A DNA stretch of 64,000 nucleotides, from contig CAAEPH010000007.1 of the NCBI GenBank assembly GCA_900757865.1, positions 45,700-109,699 on the forward strand, in the 5' to 3' direction. The notes beneath the pieces were generated by a model. It saw only the letters and a list, made by a program, of their open reading frames with translations. It was not told the origin of the DNA and ran no database searches. The position numbers and the translations under genes are program-made. Origin of the DNA: an uncultured Sutterella sp. (GTDB taxonomy: Bacteria; Pseudomonadota; Gammaproteobacteria; Burkholderiales; Burkholderiaceae_F). Shown in pieces: positions 62,745 through 64,000 of this stretch (the first letter of the stretch is position 1; each line of letters starts with the position of its first letter).

Positions 62745-63642
62745 TCCGACTAAAACCATTCGTCATCTAGAAGCACCCAAAACCGTGCGTGAGTGGCTTC
62801 ATCGTCATCGCTATAGCCTCTGTCGACATCTCACGCAAGTGCTGGTGCTCTTGCTATTTATCGGTACCGCACGTTGGGGCTGGAGCGTGGCGGATCAGCC
62901 ACTCTTGGACGGGACGCTGTCGTCGTCGAAAATTGCAGGACTCCTTCCCCTCTCCGATCCGTTTGCGCTGCTGCAACGCTTCGTGGCGGGACACCTTCCC
63001 ACGGTCACGGCTCTCATGGGGGCGCTCATCGTCACCGTGCTCTATGGGGTACTGGGTTCACGCGTTTTCTGTGGCTGGATCTGCCCCATGAATTTGGTGA
63101 CCGAATTGGCCGATGTCTGTCGCCGTCGTTTAGGGTTTCAAGCCGATGTGATTCGGTTTGACCGACGGCTACGCTACGCCTTTGCCGTGATCACCTTGGT
63201 AGCAAGCGCTGCCATGGGCACGGCCGCTTTTGAAACCGTGAGTCCCCAAGCGCTGCTTTGGCGCGATGCCATCTTTGGCACTGGCCTTTGGGCCTTAGCG
63301 GCTGCACTGGGAATCTTTAGTTTAGATCTCGCTGTTTCACGTCAAGGCTGGTGCGGACACCTCTGCCCGCTTGGTGCATTTTGGGCGCTAGTCGGTAGAC
63401 TAAACCCTAAGCCTTCGATTACAATTCACTTCGACAATTCGTCCTGCACACGCTGTGGCGATTGTCTGCGAATTTGCCCCGAGTCTCAGATCATTCGCTT
63501 CAAAGACTTGGCGCTCACTCAACAGATTCCAAGTGGTGAGTGTCTGCAATGTGGACGATGCATCGAAATCTGTCCCGAATCGTCTTTGACGTTTGACCTG
63601 ATGTCAACAATTCGTCAAAAACAAAAAACATTCCCCAAATAA
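62737..63642 (+). CDS. napH: Quinol dehydrogenase membrane component NapH
   Basis: 301 residues from ATG 62737. An ATG at 62725 is in frame and equally short of a ribosome site. Translation is probably coupled to napG, which it overlaps by 8 bases. Four membrane helices, two cytoplasmic CX3CP motifs (CGWICPMN, CGHLCPLG) and two [4Fe-4S] motifs at the C-terminus (CTRCGDCLRICP, CLQCGRCIEICP). It oxidises menaquinol and feeds NapG. Confidence 0.94.
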   Translation: MTNPTKTIRHLEAPKTVREWLHRHRYSLCRHLTQVLVLLLFIGTARWGWSVADQPLLDGTLSSSKIAGLLPLSDPFALLQRFVAGHLPTVTALMGALIVTVLYGVLGSRVFCGWICPMNLVTELADVCRRRLGFQADVIRFDRRLRYAFAVITLVASAAMGTAAFETVSPQALLWRDAIFGTGLWALAAALGIFSLDLAVSRQGWCGHLCPLGAFWALVGRLNPKPSITIHFDNSSCTRCGDCLRICPESQIIRFKDLALTQQIPSGECLQCGRCIEICPESSLTFDLMSTIRQKQKTFPK

Positions 63643-63652
63643 GGAGATTATC

Positions 63653-63907
63653 ATGAACACATTCGTTAAAGCTGCTGCCGCTTTGGCCCTTTTTGGCACG
63701 ATGGCGATGGCTCAGGCTGGTATGACCATTCCTCACCCAGTTGACAACTACAAGATCACTGAAGGCAACAACCCCTGCCAGATGTGCCACCAGCTCGCTA
63801 CCGCAACGCCTGCCCAAAAGATGCAGATCCCGCAGAGCCACCAGAAGGATGGCAAGCTTGATCCGGCTCGCTTCAACTGCTTGATGTGCCACACGCCGGC
63901 CAAGTAA
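63653..63907 (+). CDS. napB: Short diheme cytochrome NapB
   Basis: 84 residues, signal peptide 1-22 (MNTFVKAAAA to AQAG), so about 62 mature. AAGGAG upstream. Two CXXCH sites (CQMCH at 42, CLMCH at 76) with the family core IPHPVDNYKITEG-NPC, SHQKDGKLDPARFNC. Usual NapB is about 130-150 residues with a longer N-terminal arm. That arm is missing, but the two heme sites and likely axial His (IPH, SHQ) remain. It takes electrons to NapA. The frame and ribosome site look sound, so this is a natural short form rather than a fragment. Confidence 0.88.
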   Translation: MNTFVKAAAALALFGTMAMAQAGMTIPHPVDNYKITEGNNPCQMCHQLATATPAQKMQIPQSHQKDGKLDPARFNCLMCHTPAK

Positions 63908-63936
63908 TCGCTTGCGGCGAGCTCATGTCACTGGTG

Positions 63937-63963
63937 CGAGATTTCCCCTTAAGGGCAATCTCG
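63937..63963. terminator. Hairpin after napB
   Basis: CGAGATT and AATCTCG form a 7-bp stem with a 13-base loop and extend imperfectly outward. No T run follows, so it may be a processing or protective structure rather than the operon end. Confidence 0.35.
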
Positions 63964-64000
63964 TGATCAGCCAGACATCACAAGGGATGTTGACTCGAAA

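Noticed and set aside
1..64000. CRISPR arrays, IS elements, prophage, tRNA and rRNA genes
   Set aside because: No regular spaced repeats, transposase frames, phage structural genes or tRNA/rRNA sequences were seen on either strand.

Overview
The window looks like a betaproteobacterium of the order Burkholderiales, most probably a gut-type Sutterellaceae (Sutterella, Parasutterella or a relative). This is an inference from gene content, with no 16S rRNA in view. The supporting evidence is an EF-P with Arg32 beside the arginine rhamnosyltransferase EarP, a complete System I (Ccm) cytochrome c maturation operon, a tyrosine recombinase with a betaproteobacterial DUF3701-type N-terminus, and a set of periplasmic anaerobic reductases. 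Those reductases are an octaheme MccA sulfite reductase, a tetraheme flavocytochrome c, a heme-free secreted flavoprotein reductase and a periplasmic nitrate reductase without NapC. No rRNA, tRNA, IS element, prophage or CRISPR array was found.

Layout. 1-5000: 3'-truncated mccA (the gene runs off the left edge) and, behind a 740-base AT-rich gap, a TtrS-like membrane sensor kinase. 5112-10861: an orphan tyrosine recombinase, then housekeeping genes holB, tmk, mltG and ygfZ. 10958-14402: a trimeric autotransporter adhesin, an AT-rich gap holding a small ORF whose perfect Shine-Dalgarno sequence sits in a hairpin, and a protein with a ribbon-helix-helix-like start and a proline-rich tail. 14553-22296: M16 peptidase, yciB, a parvulin isomerase, a DUF945-like protein and a YihY-family membrane protein. 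22440-22614: a stand-alone candidate small RNA with its own promoter and terminator. 22672-30221: a respiratory or regulatory island with flavocytochrome c, a divergent LysR regulator, a secreted flavoprotein, two paralogous Crp/Fnr-type regulators and a peptidase T homologue that has lost its metal ligands. 30455-39091: pgsA, uvrC, earP, efp, dCMP deaminase, an AEC transporter and small proteins of unknown role. 39230-46733: ccmABCDEFGHI in order on the minus strand. 47146-57137: a lipoprotein, a YddG-like exporter, a MerR/P-type ATPase metal-resistance unit, a gene split by one in-frame amber codon, two paralogous small membrane proteins with a shared GDYVAY motif, and a MazG fusion paired with an unknown membrane-anchored protein. 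57578-64000: an aldo/keto reductase and napDAGHB.

How the genes fit together. MccA (8 hemes), the flavocytochrome (4 hemes) and NapB (2 hemes) all need the Ccm system encoded in the middle of the window. NapG and NapH give the route from quinol to NapAB without NapC. The two flavoprotein reductases depart from fumarate reductase at substrate-binding or catalytic positions, which suggests electron acceptors other than fumarate. The most promising points for new biology are the CX15CH sulfite reductase with its linked sensor, the flavocytochrome with Asn/Ser at the fumarate-carboxylate site, the metal-less peptidase T homologue, the candidate small RNA and the very short NapB.
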